NCBI GenBank assembly: GCA_002742845.1
Contig: DLUH01000005.1
Location: 848,586-912,585, forward strand
Length of the DNA stretch: 64,000 nucleotides
Reading direction: 5' to 3'
From: Sulfurovum sp. UBA12169
Lineage (GTDB): Bacteria; Campylobacterota; Campylobacteria; Campylobacterales; Sulfurovaceae
Made by a program: the position numbers and the translations under genes. Position 1 is the first letter of the stretch; every line of letters starts with the position of its first letter. Below are positions 26,219-34,840 of this stretch, one piece after another. Below the pieces are notes generated by a model, which was not told the origin of the DNA, did no database searches, and saw only the letters and a list, made by a program, of their open reading frames with translations.

Positions 26219-27913
26219 ATGCAGATGAGTGGTGCACAAATGGTATGTGAAGCGATCATCGCCGAGGGCGTAAAGACCGTATTTGGTTATCCCGGCGGTG
26301 CAATTATGCATGTGTATGATGAGATTTACAAGCAAAACGGTTTTGAGCATATACTCAACCGTCACGAACAAGCAGCAGTGCATGCAGCAGACGGATATGC
26401 CAGGGCAACAGGCGAAGTAGGTGTTGCAATGGTTACAAGCGGACCGGGATTTACCAATGCCGTGACCGGACTGGCAACGGCCTATATGGATTCTATTCCT
26501 TTGGTTGTTATTTCGGGGCAGGTTCCTTTGTCCCTTATAGGAACAGACGGATTTCAAGAGATTGATGCTGTAGGCATTTCAAGACCCTGTACAAAACATA
26601 ACTTTTTGGTGCGTACGATTGAAGAACTTCCGCGTATTTTAAAAGAAGCTTTTTATATCGCAAGGTCGGGAAGACCCGGTCCTGTGCTTGTAGATGTGCC
26701 TAAAGATATTACCGTAGCAGTGGGAAATTTTGTTTACCCTGAGACTGTAAACATACCTACGTATAAGCCAACATACAAAGGAAATAAAAAGCAGATAGAA
26801 AAAGCGGTTGAGGCGATCAAAAAAGCTAAAAAACCATTGATCTATGCGGGCGGAGGCGTCGTATTGTCCAACGCAAGCGATTTGGTGCGGGAGTTGGCCG
26901 AAAAAACACAGATTCCTACAGTTGAAACACTCATGGCAAGAGGGGTTATGGGCGCTAAAAATCCATTACTTTTAGGAATGCTTGGTATGCACGGAAACTA
27001 TGCCTCCAATATGGCAATGAGTGAAACAGACCTCATTATTGCATTGGGCGCGAGATTTGACGACAGAGTAACAGGCAAACTCTCTGAATTTGCGCGTTAT
27101 GCGGATATTATTCATGTGGATATCGATCCGGCAAACATAGCCAAATTGGTCGATGTGGAGTATCCAATTGTCGGTGATGTCTATGATGTATTGAAAAATA
27201 TGATCCCGCTGTTGGAGGATGTTAATTCCGATAGGTACCAAGCATGGAGGGAGATTCTTAAGCGGTATGATACGCTTCATCCTCAATCGTATGTAGATAG
27301 CGACGAAGTACTTAAACCGCAGTGGGTTATCGAAAGAGTGGGTGAGCTGGTAGGTGAAAATGCCATTATTACTTCGGATGTCGGGCAGCATCAGATGTGG
27401 GCAGCCCAGCATTATCCGTTTGACAGGCCGCGCCAATGGATCAATTCGGGAGGTCTGGGAACCATGGGGTTTGGATTTCCTGCTGCACTAGGAGCAAAAC
27501 GGGCCTTTCCTGAAAAAACTGTCATCAATGTTACCGGCGATGGATCAATCCTCATGAATATGCAAGAGCTTGTCACTGCGGCCGAATATAAAATACCGGT
27601 TATCAACCTGATTTTAAATAACCATTTTCTTGGAATGGTAAGACAGTGGCAGACTTTTTTTTATGAGAAACGCTATTCACAAACAGATCTTACTTTTCAA
27701 CCAAACTGGAAGGCTTTGGCTGAGGCATGCGGTGGCATAGGATACGATGTTGCGACCAAAAAAGAGTTTGATGCCGCACTCAAAGATGCCATAGAGCAAG
27801 ACAAGGTCTGCTTTATGAATATTGCCATCAATCGTTTTGAAAATGTACTTCCGATGGTGCCTGCAGGGGGTGCATTGTTCAATATGATGTTACCGCAAAG
27901 TGAGGAGAAGTGA
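26219..27913 (+). CDS. ilvB: Acetolactate synthase large (catalytic) subunit
   Basis: This ThDP enzyme joins pyruvate with pyruvate or 2-oxobutanoate, the first common step of valine, leucine and isoleucine synthesis. The 564-residue length is typical. Motifs include FGYPGGAIMHVYDE, the ThDP-activating Glu in HEQAAVHAADGYARATG near residue 47, the FAD region with RFDDRVTGKL, and the ThDP/Mg motif GDGSILMNMQEL near residue 440 ending in LILNN about 27 residues on. The ilvN start overlaps its TGA stop, so the two subunits are translationally coupled. Confidence 0.97.
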   Translation: MQMSGAQMVCEAIIAEGVKTVFGYPGGAIMHVYDEIYKQNGFEHILNRHEQAAVHAADGYARATGEVGVAMVTSGPGFTNAVTGLATAYMDSIPLVVISGQVPLSLIGTDGFQEIDAVGISRPCTKHNFLVRTIEELPRILKEAFYIARSGRPGPVLVDVPKDITVAVGNFVYPETVNIPTYKPTYKGNKKQIEKAVEAIKKAKKPLIYAGGGVVLSNASDLVRELAEKTQIPTVETLMARGVMGAKNPLLLGMLGMHGNYASNMAMSETDLIIALGARFDDRVTGKLSEFARYADIIHVDIDPANIAKLVDVEYPIVGDVYDVLKNMIPLLEDVNSDRYQAWREILKRYDTLHPQSYVDSDEVLKPQWVIERVGELVGENAIITSDVGQHQMWAAQHYPFDRPRQWINSGGLGTMGFGFPAALGAKRAFPEKTVINVTGDGSILMNMQELVTAAEYKIPVINLILNNHFLGMVRQWQTFFYEKRYSQTDLTFQPNWKALAEACGGIGYDVATKKEFDAALKDAIEQDKVCFMNIAINRFENVLPMVPAGGALFNMMLPQSEEK

Positions 27914-28398
27914 TGGGAGCAGAAACAATGAAAGACGAACGACGTGTTATTTCTATAATCGTAATGAATGAAAGTTCTGTGCTTGCAAGGGTGACTGCAC
28001 TTTTTGCAGGACGCGGTTACAACATTGAGTCACTCACGGTTGCGCCTATACCAAATAGTGAAATGTCCCATATTACTATAGAGACCAAAGGGAATGCCAA
28101 GGTAATGGAGCAGATAACAAAACAGCTTCACAAGCTCATTCCTGTTTATAAGGTTATCGAACATGAGGAGATGGTAGAAAAAGAGATGGTGCTGGTCAAA
28201 TTTCCTATTGCTGAAAATCTGAGTGATATTGCGGCGCTATGTAAAGCGTATAATGGCGGAATCGTTAACGTGGGCAAAGAGATGGTTATTGCGCAGGTTG
28301 CGGATGAGCCGATGCGTATTCAGCATTTTATTGAAGCCGCACAGCGTTACAATCCCTGCGAGACAGTGCGTAGCGGCGTTGTTGCTATTGAGCGTTAA
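27913..28398 (+). CDS. ilvN: Acetolactate synthase small (regulatory) subunit
   Basis: The 161-residue regulatory subunit has an N-terminal ACT domain ([20 protein letters not shown], then [13 protein letters not shown]) that binds valine for feedback inhibition. The C-terminal domain has the conserved [14 protein letters not shown] and [21 protein letters not shown] segments, the latter cited here as [15 protein letters not shown] start at the ATG at 27913, 5 bases after GAGGAG and overlapping the ilvB stop (TGATG). The adjacent GTG at 27910 is also in frame. Confidence 0.95.
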   Translation: MGAETMKDERRVISIIVMNESSVLARVTALFAGRGYNIESLTVAPIPNSEMSHITIETKGNAKVMEQITKQLHKLIPVYKVIEHEEMVEKEMVLVKFPIAENLSDIAALCKAYNGGIVNVGKEMVIAQVADEPMRIQHFIEAAQRYNPCETVRSGVVAIER

Positions 28399-28421
28399 TC
28401 CATTTTTATAAAAGGCGAAGG

Positions 28422-29381
28422 GTGAAAGAATACAGTTTAAGAGAGATTTGCCAAGAGATCAAGATTGATTTTAAAGGGCAGGACATTCAAATCAATGGTA
28501 TTCATACACTGAGTGAGGCCGCTTCCTCGCAACTGAGTTTTTTTAATGCTTCAAAATATGCGGATCAGCTTTTTTTTACAAAAGCCGCAGCAGTGCTTAT
28601 AGAAGAAAAATATGCGCATCTTTTGCCTTCAGGCACGATCGCATTGATAACAGATGAACCGTATTTGAAACTCGCACTTGCCTCCAAACTTTTTGCCCAC
28701 AAAATAGAGTCTTATGGCGGACATCCTTCAATGGGAACAGGTTGCGATATTGATAAGCGTGTACGATTTGGCAAAAATGTAAACATTGGAAACAATGTAA
28801 CAATTTTGGCCGGATGTTATGTGGGGGACAATGTCACTGTCGGTTCGGATACACTATTGTATCCCAATGTTACACTGTATCATCATACCCAAATCGGAAG
28901 CCGATGTATTATCCATGCAGGCACCGTCATTGGTTCGGACGGTTATGGTTTTGCCCACACAAAGACGGGAGAGCATATCAAGATTTATCAAAATGGCAAT
29001 GTTGTAATTGAAGATGATGTGGAGATAGGGGCAAACTGTGCCATAGACAGAGCAGTTTTTGGCAGTACGTATATTCGCAAGGGTACAAAATTGGATAATC
29101 TTATACAAATTGCACATAATTGCGATGTAGGAGAACACAGTCTTTGTGCCGCCCAGGTAGGGCTTGCTGGCTCCACCACGCTTGAGAGAAATGTTGTCAT
29201 GGGCGGACAGAGTGCCACGGCCGGACACTTAAAAGTCGGGGCTTTTGCAACGATTGCGGGCAAAAGCGGTGTGACAAAATCACTTGAAGGCAGAAAAACA
29301 TATGCCGGCTTCCCTGCAATAGAGCATAAAATGTGGTTGAAAATGCAAGCCATGTTTTCTAAAATGTTAAAGCAGAAGTAA
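28422..29381 (+). CDS. lpxD: UDP-3-O-acylglucosamine N-acyltransferase LpxD
   Basis: LpxD adds the N-linked hydroxyacyl chain in lipid A synthesis. The 319-residue protein has a small N-terminal domain for substrate recognition (to about residue 100), then left-handed beta-helix hexapeptide repeats. It carries [13 protein letters not shown] near residue 168 and the catalytic His in [13 protein letters not shown] near residue 230. It begins with GTG after an AAGGCGAAGG ribosome-binding region. It follows ilvN by 23 bases, a purely positional link. It is one of several envelope genes in this window with glmU, uppS and the LptF/G permease. Confidence 0.95.
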   Translation: MKEYSLREICQEIKIDFKGQDIQINGIHTLSEAASSQLSFFNASKYADQLFFTKAAAVLIEEKYAHLLPSGTIALITDEPYLKLALASKLFAHKIESYGGHPSMGTGCDIDKRVRFGKNVNIGNNVTILAGCYVGDNVTVGSDTLLYPNVTLYHHTQIGSRCIIHAGTVIGSDGYGFAHTKTGEHIKIYQNGNVVIEDDVEIGANCAIDRAVFGSTYIRKGTKLDNLIQIAHNCDVGEHSLCAAQVGLAGSTTLERNVVMGGQSATAGHLKVGAFATIAGKSGVTKSLEGRKTYAGFPAIEHKMWLKMQAMFSKMLKQK

Positions 29382-29382
29382 A

Positions 29383-29411
29383 TTAAGAAGTTCTAAGATC
29401 TATGGTATAAT
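29383..29411 (+). promoter_or_regulatory. Candidate promoter of the 76-residue protein gene
   Basis: TTAAGA at 29383-29388 and a perfect TATAAT at 29406-29411 are 17 bases apart. The -10 box lies 33 bases before the ATG at 29445. Confidence 0.55.
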
Positions 29412-29444
29412 CAAACTGAAAAATTATAGTGTAAAGGAATAAAG

Positions 29445-29675
29445 ATGAGCGGAACAGTAACTAAAATGGATGAAATAGCATTAAGCAACACAAAAGAAGG
29501 TAAAATCACTATCGCAATTATTCACGAACCCTACGGCCCAAAGAGCCAGAGCGTAGCAAGCATCGGTATTTCGCTTCAGACAACCTTGGAAGAACCGGAC
29601 TGGAAAGTGCATATTCCTAAAGAAAATATTGATGCAGTCATTGAGGCACTACAAAAGGCAAAAGAAGCGCTTTAA
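29445..29675 (+). CDS. Small conserved-looking protein of unknown function
   Basis: I do not recognise a named family for this 76-residue protein. It is soluble and compact. It begins MSGTVTKMDEIALSN, has a central strand ITIAIIHEPYGPKSQSVASI, a motif TLEEPDWKVHIPKENI and a C-terminal helix VIEALQKAKEAL. A clear SD (AAAGGAAT) and its own promoter-like sequence precede it and a hairpin with a T-run follows, so it is a real, separately expressed gene. The pattern of two or three strands and a terminal helix suggests a small alpha/beta domain. Neighbours (lpxD, metH) give no clear clue. Confidence 0.75.
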   Translation: MSGTVTKMDEIALSNTKEGKITIAIIHEPYGPKSQSVASIGISLQTTLEEPDWKVHIPKENIDAVIEALQKAKEAL

Positions 29676-29695
29676 GCCTTCTTTGTGCTTTTTTT
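29661..29695 (+). terminator. Terminator overlapping the stop of the 76-residue gene
   Basis: A 7-bp stem (AAAGAAG 29661-29667 with CTTCTTT 29678-29684) has a 10-base loop that contains the TAA stop codon and is followed by a T-rich run at 29686-29695. Confidence 0.55.
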
Positions 29696-29815
29696 AAAAA
29701 ATACCACTCTTCCAATTTTTAGCCTTTCGCTTATTGCGGCACAAGAACAACATCCTTTTAAACGTATTTGTTTCATACTTTGCTACAATTACACCATTAC
29801 AATCAAGGAAGTTTT

Positions 29816-32800
29816 TTGTCTACGATCCAAACAATAAAATCACTTTTAAACAGACGCATTTTAGTTATAGACGGTGCGATGGGAACCCAAATACAAGACC
29901 TCGAAGTGCCCAAAGAAGCATGGATAGACGATAAAGGGGTCTCTCAAGAAGGGTGCAATGAATTGCTCAACGATACCGCACCTGAGCTTATAGCAAGAAT
30001 TCATAAACGCTATGCGATGGCGGGTGCAGATCTGATCAAGACCAATACGTTCGGTACGATGCCGTGGGTGCTGGATGAGTACGATATGAAAGAGCGTGCG
30101 TATGAACTCTCCAAAAAAGGTGCACAGCTTGTAAAAAACATATGCGATCAGTATGCTACAAAGGAGTCTCCGCGGTTTGTACTGGGTTCCATGGGTCCGG
30201 GAACAAAACTGCCTTCGTTAGGACATATCCACTATGATGAGATGTTTGAAGGCTACAAAGAGGTGGCTCTTGGACTGATCGATGGGGGGAGTGATATATT
30301 TTTGCTTGAAACCTGCCAGGATCCGCTTCAAATCAAAGCCGCACTCCACGGATGCGAAGCAGCGAACGGCGAGCGCAAGGTTCAATTGCCTATCATGGTT
30401 TCTGTAACCATTGAGCTTAGCGGAAGCATGCTTATCGGTACGGACACATCTACGATCGCAACAATCTTGGAGCCTTTTGATATCCTCTCGCTAGGTTTCA
30501 ATTGCGGAACAGGTCCCGATCAGGTCAAAAAACATCTTAAAACACTCAGTGAACTTTGTAACATTCCAATCTCTGTGCATGCCAATGCCGGATTGCCTCA
30601 AAACAGAGGAGGGTACACCTATTATCCGATGGGGCCGGATGAATTTACGGCAAAACAGCTTGAGTTTACCGAATTTGACGGAGTGAGCTTTTTGGGCGGA
30701 TGCTGCGGTACGACACCGCAGCATATTCAAGCGCTTAAAAAAGCAGTGGGGACTATAAGGCCCAAAAAACCCACAGGCAGCATCAAACCCTCTATCGCTT
30801 CTTTGTTTAACAGCGTAGAGCTGTTTCAGGAACCTGCACCTTTGCTGATAGGAGAGCGAAGCAATGCCACAGGATCTAAAGCATTTCGTGAACTTATCAT
30901 TGCAGGCGATTACGATGGGACGTTGACTGTGGGACAGGCACAAGTACGTGACGGAGCACACTGTTTGGATGTCAACGTAGAGTTTGCCGGCCGTGATGGA
31001 GCGGCGGATATGCGTGCGGTGATGGAGCTGTATAATCAAAAAATACCTCTGCCGCTGATGCCTGATGCCACACGTGTCAATACGATGGAAGAGGCGCTCA
31101 AATGCATAGGGGGTAAACCTATCATTAATTCGGTCAATTTGGAAGACGGCGAAGGAAAGCTTGACGAAATTTGCAGACTGGCAAAAAAATACGGTACCGC
31201 TCTGGTCTGTTTGACGATTGATGAAAAAGGGATGGCAAAGACCACTGAAGATAAACTTCGTATTGCTGAGCGCATCTATGACCTGTGTGTAAACCGACAC
31301 GGCATAAATCCCAGAAATCTCATCTTTGATATGCTGACTTTTACCGTTGGCTCAGGAGATCCGGAGTATCGTGATGCGGCAGTGCAAACTTTAGAAGCGA
31401 TCCGTCAGCTGCATGCAAGACATCCTGAGGTGGGTTCTACGCTTGGACTTTCAAATATCTCTTTTGGATTGAGTGCCAATGCGAGAGTCTATCTTAACTC
31501 AGTCTTTTTGCATCATTGTGTTGCGGCGGGAATGACATCGGTCATTATCAACGTCAAACACATTGTGCCGTTAGCCAAAATGAGTCAAGAGGAGATTGCT
31601 ATTTGTGAAGAGCTGTTGTTTGGGGCAGATGATAACTCTCTTTTTAAATTTATAGAATATTTTTCTGACAAAACAGTCGATAGCGGTGCCAATGATGAAG
31701 CCTATGAAACGATGAATCCCCAAGAGAAGATTGCAAAATTGCTTTTAGACGGCGATAAAGAGCGCATGATCCCTTTAGTCGAAGAGGCGCGTCATCATAT
31801 CCACCCCGATACCATTGTCAATGAGATACTCATTGATGCGATGAAAGTAGTGGGAGAACTTTTTGGAAACGGGCAGATGCAGCTGCCTTTTGTGCTTCAA
31901 AGCGCTGAGACAATGAAAGCCACAGTGGATTATCTTACGCCGTATCTCACCAAACAAGAGAAAGATACTGACACTACGCTGGTGATTGGTACAGTCAAGG
32001 GCGATGTCCATGATGTAGGTAAAAATTTGGTGGATATCATTCTTTCTAACAATGGATTTAAGGTTATCAATATAGGGATCAAAACCGAATTGCAAGAGTA
32101 TCTTGATATGCTCCAGGAACATCCGGTACAAGCTATCGGCATGAGCGGGCTTTTAGTAAAATCTACCGCTGTCATGAAAGATAATCTTGAGGCAATGGCG
32201 CAAATGGGACTTGAGATACCTGTACTTTTGGGCGGTGCGGCATTGACGCGAAGTTTTGTCGATGATTTTTGCCGCCCCGTGTACAAAGGACCTATCTTTT
32301 ACTGCCGTGATGCCTTTGACGGAGTCATTGCCATGGGCCGTATCGAAAAGTACAATGAAAACCCAAGTGTAGGACTTGATACACGCTTATCGGGTGACAT
32401 GACGGAACGCCAAGAAAAAGTACAAAAAAAGACGATCATTCCGCCTTTTGAGCAAATCAAGATGCCTGACCGCTCCGCGGAGATACCTACACCGCCGTTT
32501 TGGGGAAGAAGAGTACTCCAAAAAGCTGATTTGGATGCCAGTATGATCTATGAGTGGATCAATACACGTTCTGTTTTTAAGATGCACTGGGGATATAAAA
32601 GCAAAGGGATGAGTAAAGAAGCCTATGAAAAGCTGCTTGATGAAACCATTATCCCGGCATTTGAAAGACTTAAGCGAGAATTCATTGAAAAAGACCTTTT
32701 CGAGCCGATTATCATCTATGGGTACTATCCGTGCAGAAGCAATGATCAGGAGTTGCTGATTTTTGATGAGAGTGAGGGGTGGAATGTTGATGCCAATGCA

Positions 32801-33325
32801 AATAGAGAGCCGCTTTATGAGGTCATAGGCAGGGCCGTCACACAGTTTTCTTTTCCAAGACAAGGCAGAAAACCGCATCGTGCACTGAGTGATTTTTTTC
32901 ATCACGACAGGCATGATGTCATTGCTTTAACCTGTGTGAGCGCAGGCAAGAAATTCAGCCAATATGAAAAAGAGTTGTACGAAGCGGGAAAATACCTTGA
33001 ATACAATTTGGTACACGGACTTTCAGTGGAGTTAGCCGAAGCACTTGCAGAAATAGCGCACAAACAGATACGTTTGGATCTGAATATTGCAAGCAAGGAT
33101 GAGGGCCACACTTTAAGAGATGTGCGAATGAACCGTTATCAGGGGGCCAGATATTCGTTTGGATATCCTGCGTGTCCGGATTTGGAGCAAAGCCGCCAGC
33201 TTTTTGATCTATTGAAACCTGAAGAGTTTGGCATAGAGCTTAGCGAAACGTTCCAAATACATCCCGAACAAAGCACTACCGCACTGACGGTGCACCATAA
33301 GGAAGCTACCTATTATGCGGTATAA
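29816..33325 (+). CDS. metH: Cobalamin-dependent methionine synthase MetH
   Basis: MetH moves a methyl group from 5-methyltetrahydrofolate to homocysteine through cobalamin. All four modules are present in 1,169 residues. The homocysteine-binding barrel has zinc ligands in LGFNCGTGP and LGGCCGTTPQH. A pterin-binding domain opens with IGERSNATGSKAF. The cap and Rossmann cobalamin domains carry the lower-ligand motif GDVHDVGKNLVDIIL near residue 735. The C-terminal reactivation domain ends in RYSFGYPACPDLEQ. I choose the TTG at 29816, 5 bases after AAGGAA; the frame runs 16 codons further upstream without a good SD. I see no cobalamin riboswitch in the 140-base leader. Confidence 0.96.
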   Translation: MSTIQTIKSLLNRRILVIDGAMGTQIQDLEVPKEAWIDDKGVSQEGCNELLNDTAPELIARIHKRYAMAGADLIKTNTFGTMPWVLDEYDMKERAYELSKKGAQLVKNICDQYATKESPRFVLGSMGPGTKLPSLGHIHYDEMFEGYKEVALGLIDGGSDIFLLETCQDPLQIKAALHGCEAANGERKVQLPIMVSVTIELSGSMLIGTDTSTIATILEPFDILSLGFNCGTGPDQVKKHLKTLSELCNIPISVHANAGLPQNRGGYTYYPMGPDEFTAKQLEFTEFDGVSFLGGCCGTTPQHIQALKKAVGTIRPKKPTGSIKPSIASLFNSVELFQEPAPLLIGERSNATGSKAFRELIIAGDYDGTLTVGQAQVRDGAHCLDVNVEFAGRDGAADMRAVMELYNQKIPLPLMPDATRVNTMEEALKCIGGKPIINSVNLEDGEGKLDEICRLAKKYGTALVCLTIDEKGMAKTTEDKLRIAERIYDLCVNRHGINPRNLIFDMLTFTVGSGDPEYRDAAVQTLEAIRQLHARHPEVGSTLGLSNISFGLSANARVYLNSVFLHHCVAAGMTSVIINVKHIVPLAKMSQEEIAICEELLFGADDNSLFKFIEYFSDKTVDSGANDEAYETMNPQEKIAKLLLDGDKERMIPLVEEARHHIHPDTIVNEILIDAMKVVGELFGNGQMQLPFVLQSAETMKATVDYLTPYLTKQEKDTDTTLVIGTVKGDVHDVGKNLVDIILSNNGFKVINIGIKTELQEYLDMLQEHPVQAIGMSGLLVKSTAVMKDNLEAMAQMGLEIPVLLGGAALTRSFVDDFCRPVYKGPIFYCRDAFDGVIAMGRIEKYNENPSVGLDTRLSGDMTERQEKVQKKTIIPPFEQIKMPDRSAEIPTPPFWGRRVLQKADLDASMIYEWINTRSVFKMHWGYKSKGMSKEAYEKLLDETIIPAFERLKREFIEKDLFEPIIIYGYYPCRSNDQELLIFDESEGWNVDANANREPLYEVIGRAVTQFSFPRQGRKPHRALSDFFHHDRHDVIALTCVSAGKKFSQYEKELYEAGKYLEYNLVHGLSVELAEALAEIAHKQIRLDLNIASKDEGHTLRDVRMNRYQGARYSFGYPACPDLEQSRQLFDLLKPEEFGIELSETFQIHPEQSTTALTVHHKEATYYAV

Positions 33326-33382
33326 AGAGCGAAACGTAAACATAGGGTACCGGGGTAGGGTATAGTGATAAGCGAAGAGTTA

Positions 33383-34717
33383 ATGATGTGGAAAAAATTA
33401 TTATCAAAAAAAAGATATCATGGTTGCAATGAAACAAGAGAGGACACCATAGAAGAGTACTGTCGCAGCAGTTACCATAAAGATTACGACAAAGTAATCT
33501 TTTCCAATCCATTCAGAAGGTTGTCCAAAAAGACGCAAGTTCATCCTTTGTCAAAAAACGATCATGTCCACAATAGATTAACCCATAGCCTGGAAGTTGC
33601 CAGTGTCGGAAGAAGTTTAGGATTGAAAGCCGGCGAATTTCTAAAAAAGAAGTATCATGCCATTGAGCCTTATGATGTTGCCTATATAATTCAAACAGCA
33701 TGTTTGGCTCATGATATCGGCAATCCGCCTTTTGGACATGCCGGAGAAGAGGTCATCAAAGAGTGGTTTGCAAAAAATGCAGACAAAGATTTTTTAAAAG
33801 AGTTATCATCGGAGGAATTGGAAGATTTTAAATGTCTTGACGGTAATGCCCAAAGTTTCAGAATAGTCAGCAAAATAGAAAACAACCTATTTGGCGGAGG
33901 GATGAATCTTACATTTGCGACATTGGGAACACTGGTAAAATATCCTTATTCTTCAAGCCATTGTCAGCTAACCGGGACATCAAAATTTAATTATTTTCAT
34001 AGCGAAGCAGATTTTTTTAAACTTTTGTTTGAGGAGCTTGGATTGGCCAAAGCCGACGGTTCCTTCAAGAGACATCCTCTTTCTTATTTGATGGAGGCTT
34101 CTGATGATATTTGCTACGGATTATTGGATCTGCAAGATGCATTTGAGCTGAAGATTATAACCCTAGAAGACATGAGGGATATTTTTGTCTCAATTTGCGG
34201 TGAAGAAAAAACAGAAGAAGTTTATCGTAATGAAAAATATACACAGACCCAAAAAGTTTTAAAGCTGGTAGCCGCTTCTATCTATATTTTGGCTACCCAT
34301 GCAATGGAAGTCTTTGAAGAAAATTTTGATGCCATTGCAGGGGATAATCAGCCAAAAGATCTCATTGAACTTTTTAATAACAAAGTGCTTAAAGAAGGGA
34401 TCAAAAAAGCAAAACGATTGGGAATTAAAAAAATATTTAATGAAAAAAGAAAAATTGAACTGGAACTTGGAGCATACAACATCATAGAAACGCTGCTGGA
34501 TATTCTCATTCGCGCTACCTATGAACTCTATAAAAGCGGGGACGGAACAGCATTGTCTTTTAGAAATAAAAGGGCACTGGAATTGATGGGCGGAGGCAGG
34601 CCGCAAAAAACAGACAGCGTGTATCATATGTATCAAAGAGTCATAGACTATATCATTGGCATGACGGACAATCATGCAAAATATGTCGCAAACCAATTAA
34701 ACGGCAGCGGCTATTAA
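33383..34717 (+). CDS. dgt: Deoxyguanosinetriphosphate triphosphohydrolase-like protein
   Basis: Dgt-type enzymes hydrolyse dNTPs to deoxynucleosides and triphosphate. The 444-residue protein has the family's N-terminal FSNPFRRLSKKTQVHP motif. Its HD metal site is formed by NRLTHSLEVASVGRSLG near residue 58 and CLAHDIGNPPFGHAGE near residue 110, with a third site in LMEASDDICYGLLDLQDA near residue 235. I choose ATG 33383 because similarity begins with the MWKKLLS segment; a GTG at 33365 is the alternative. It stands alone between metH and an RND permease. A second, different HD dNTPase-like gene lies at 43143-44825. Confidence 0.9.
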   Translation: MMWKKLLSKKRYHGCNETREDTIEEYCRSSYHKDYDKVIFSNPFRRLSKKTQVHPLSKNDHVHNRLTHSLEVASVGRSLGLKAGEFLKKKYHAIEPYDVAYIIQTACLAHDIGNPPFGHAGEEVIKEWFAKNADKDFLKELSSEELEDFKCLDGNAQSFRIVSKIENNLFGGGMNLTFATLGTLVKYPYSSSHCQLTGTSKFNYFHSEADFFKLLFEELGLAKADGSFKRHPLSYLMEASDDICYGLLDLQDAFELKIITLEDMRDIFVSICGEEKTEEVYRNEKYTQTQKVLKLVAASIYILATHAMEVFEENFDAIAGDNQPKDLIELFNNKVLKEGIKKAKRLGIKKIFNEKRKIELELGAYNIIETLLDILIRATYELYKSGDGTALSFRNKRALELMGGGRPQKTDSVYHMYQRVIDYIIGMTDNHAKYVANQLNGSGY

Positions 34718-34761
34718 ATTAAAAAATAAAACTGCGATACAAAATCGTCTTTTGTGATTAA

Positions 34762-34789
34762 TGTTGATTAATATGCAGGCGGCTATAAT
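34762..34789 (+). promoter_or_regulatory. Candidate promoter with direct repeats before the RND permease
   Basis: TATAAT at 34784-34789 in GCTATAATT has a weak TGTTGA 16 bases upstream. Just before it, GATTAAT occurs twice as a direct repeat separated by GTT (34756-34772), which could be a regulator site. The TTG start of the permease lies 51 bases downstream of the -10 box. Confidence 0.45.
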
Positions 34790-34840
34790 TAGCGATAAAA
34801 AGTCAGCCTAAAATCTATCTAAAAAAGAGGAAATCTTATC

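Noticed and set aside
29696..29815. Possible cobalamin riboswitch before metH
   Set aside because: The leader is short and I do not see the conserved B12-box or a matching fold.
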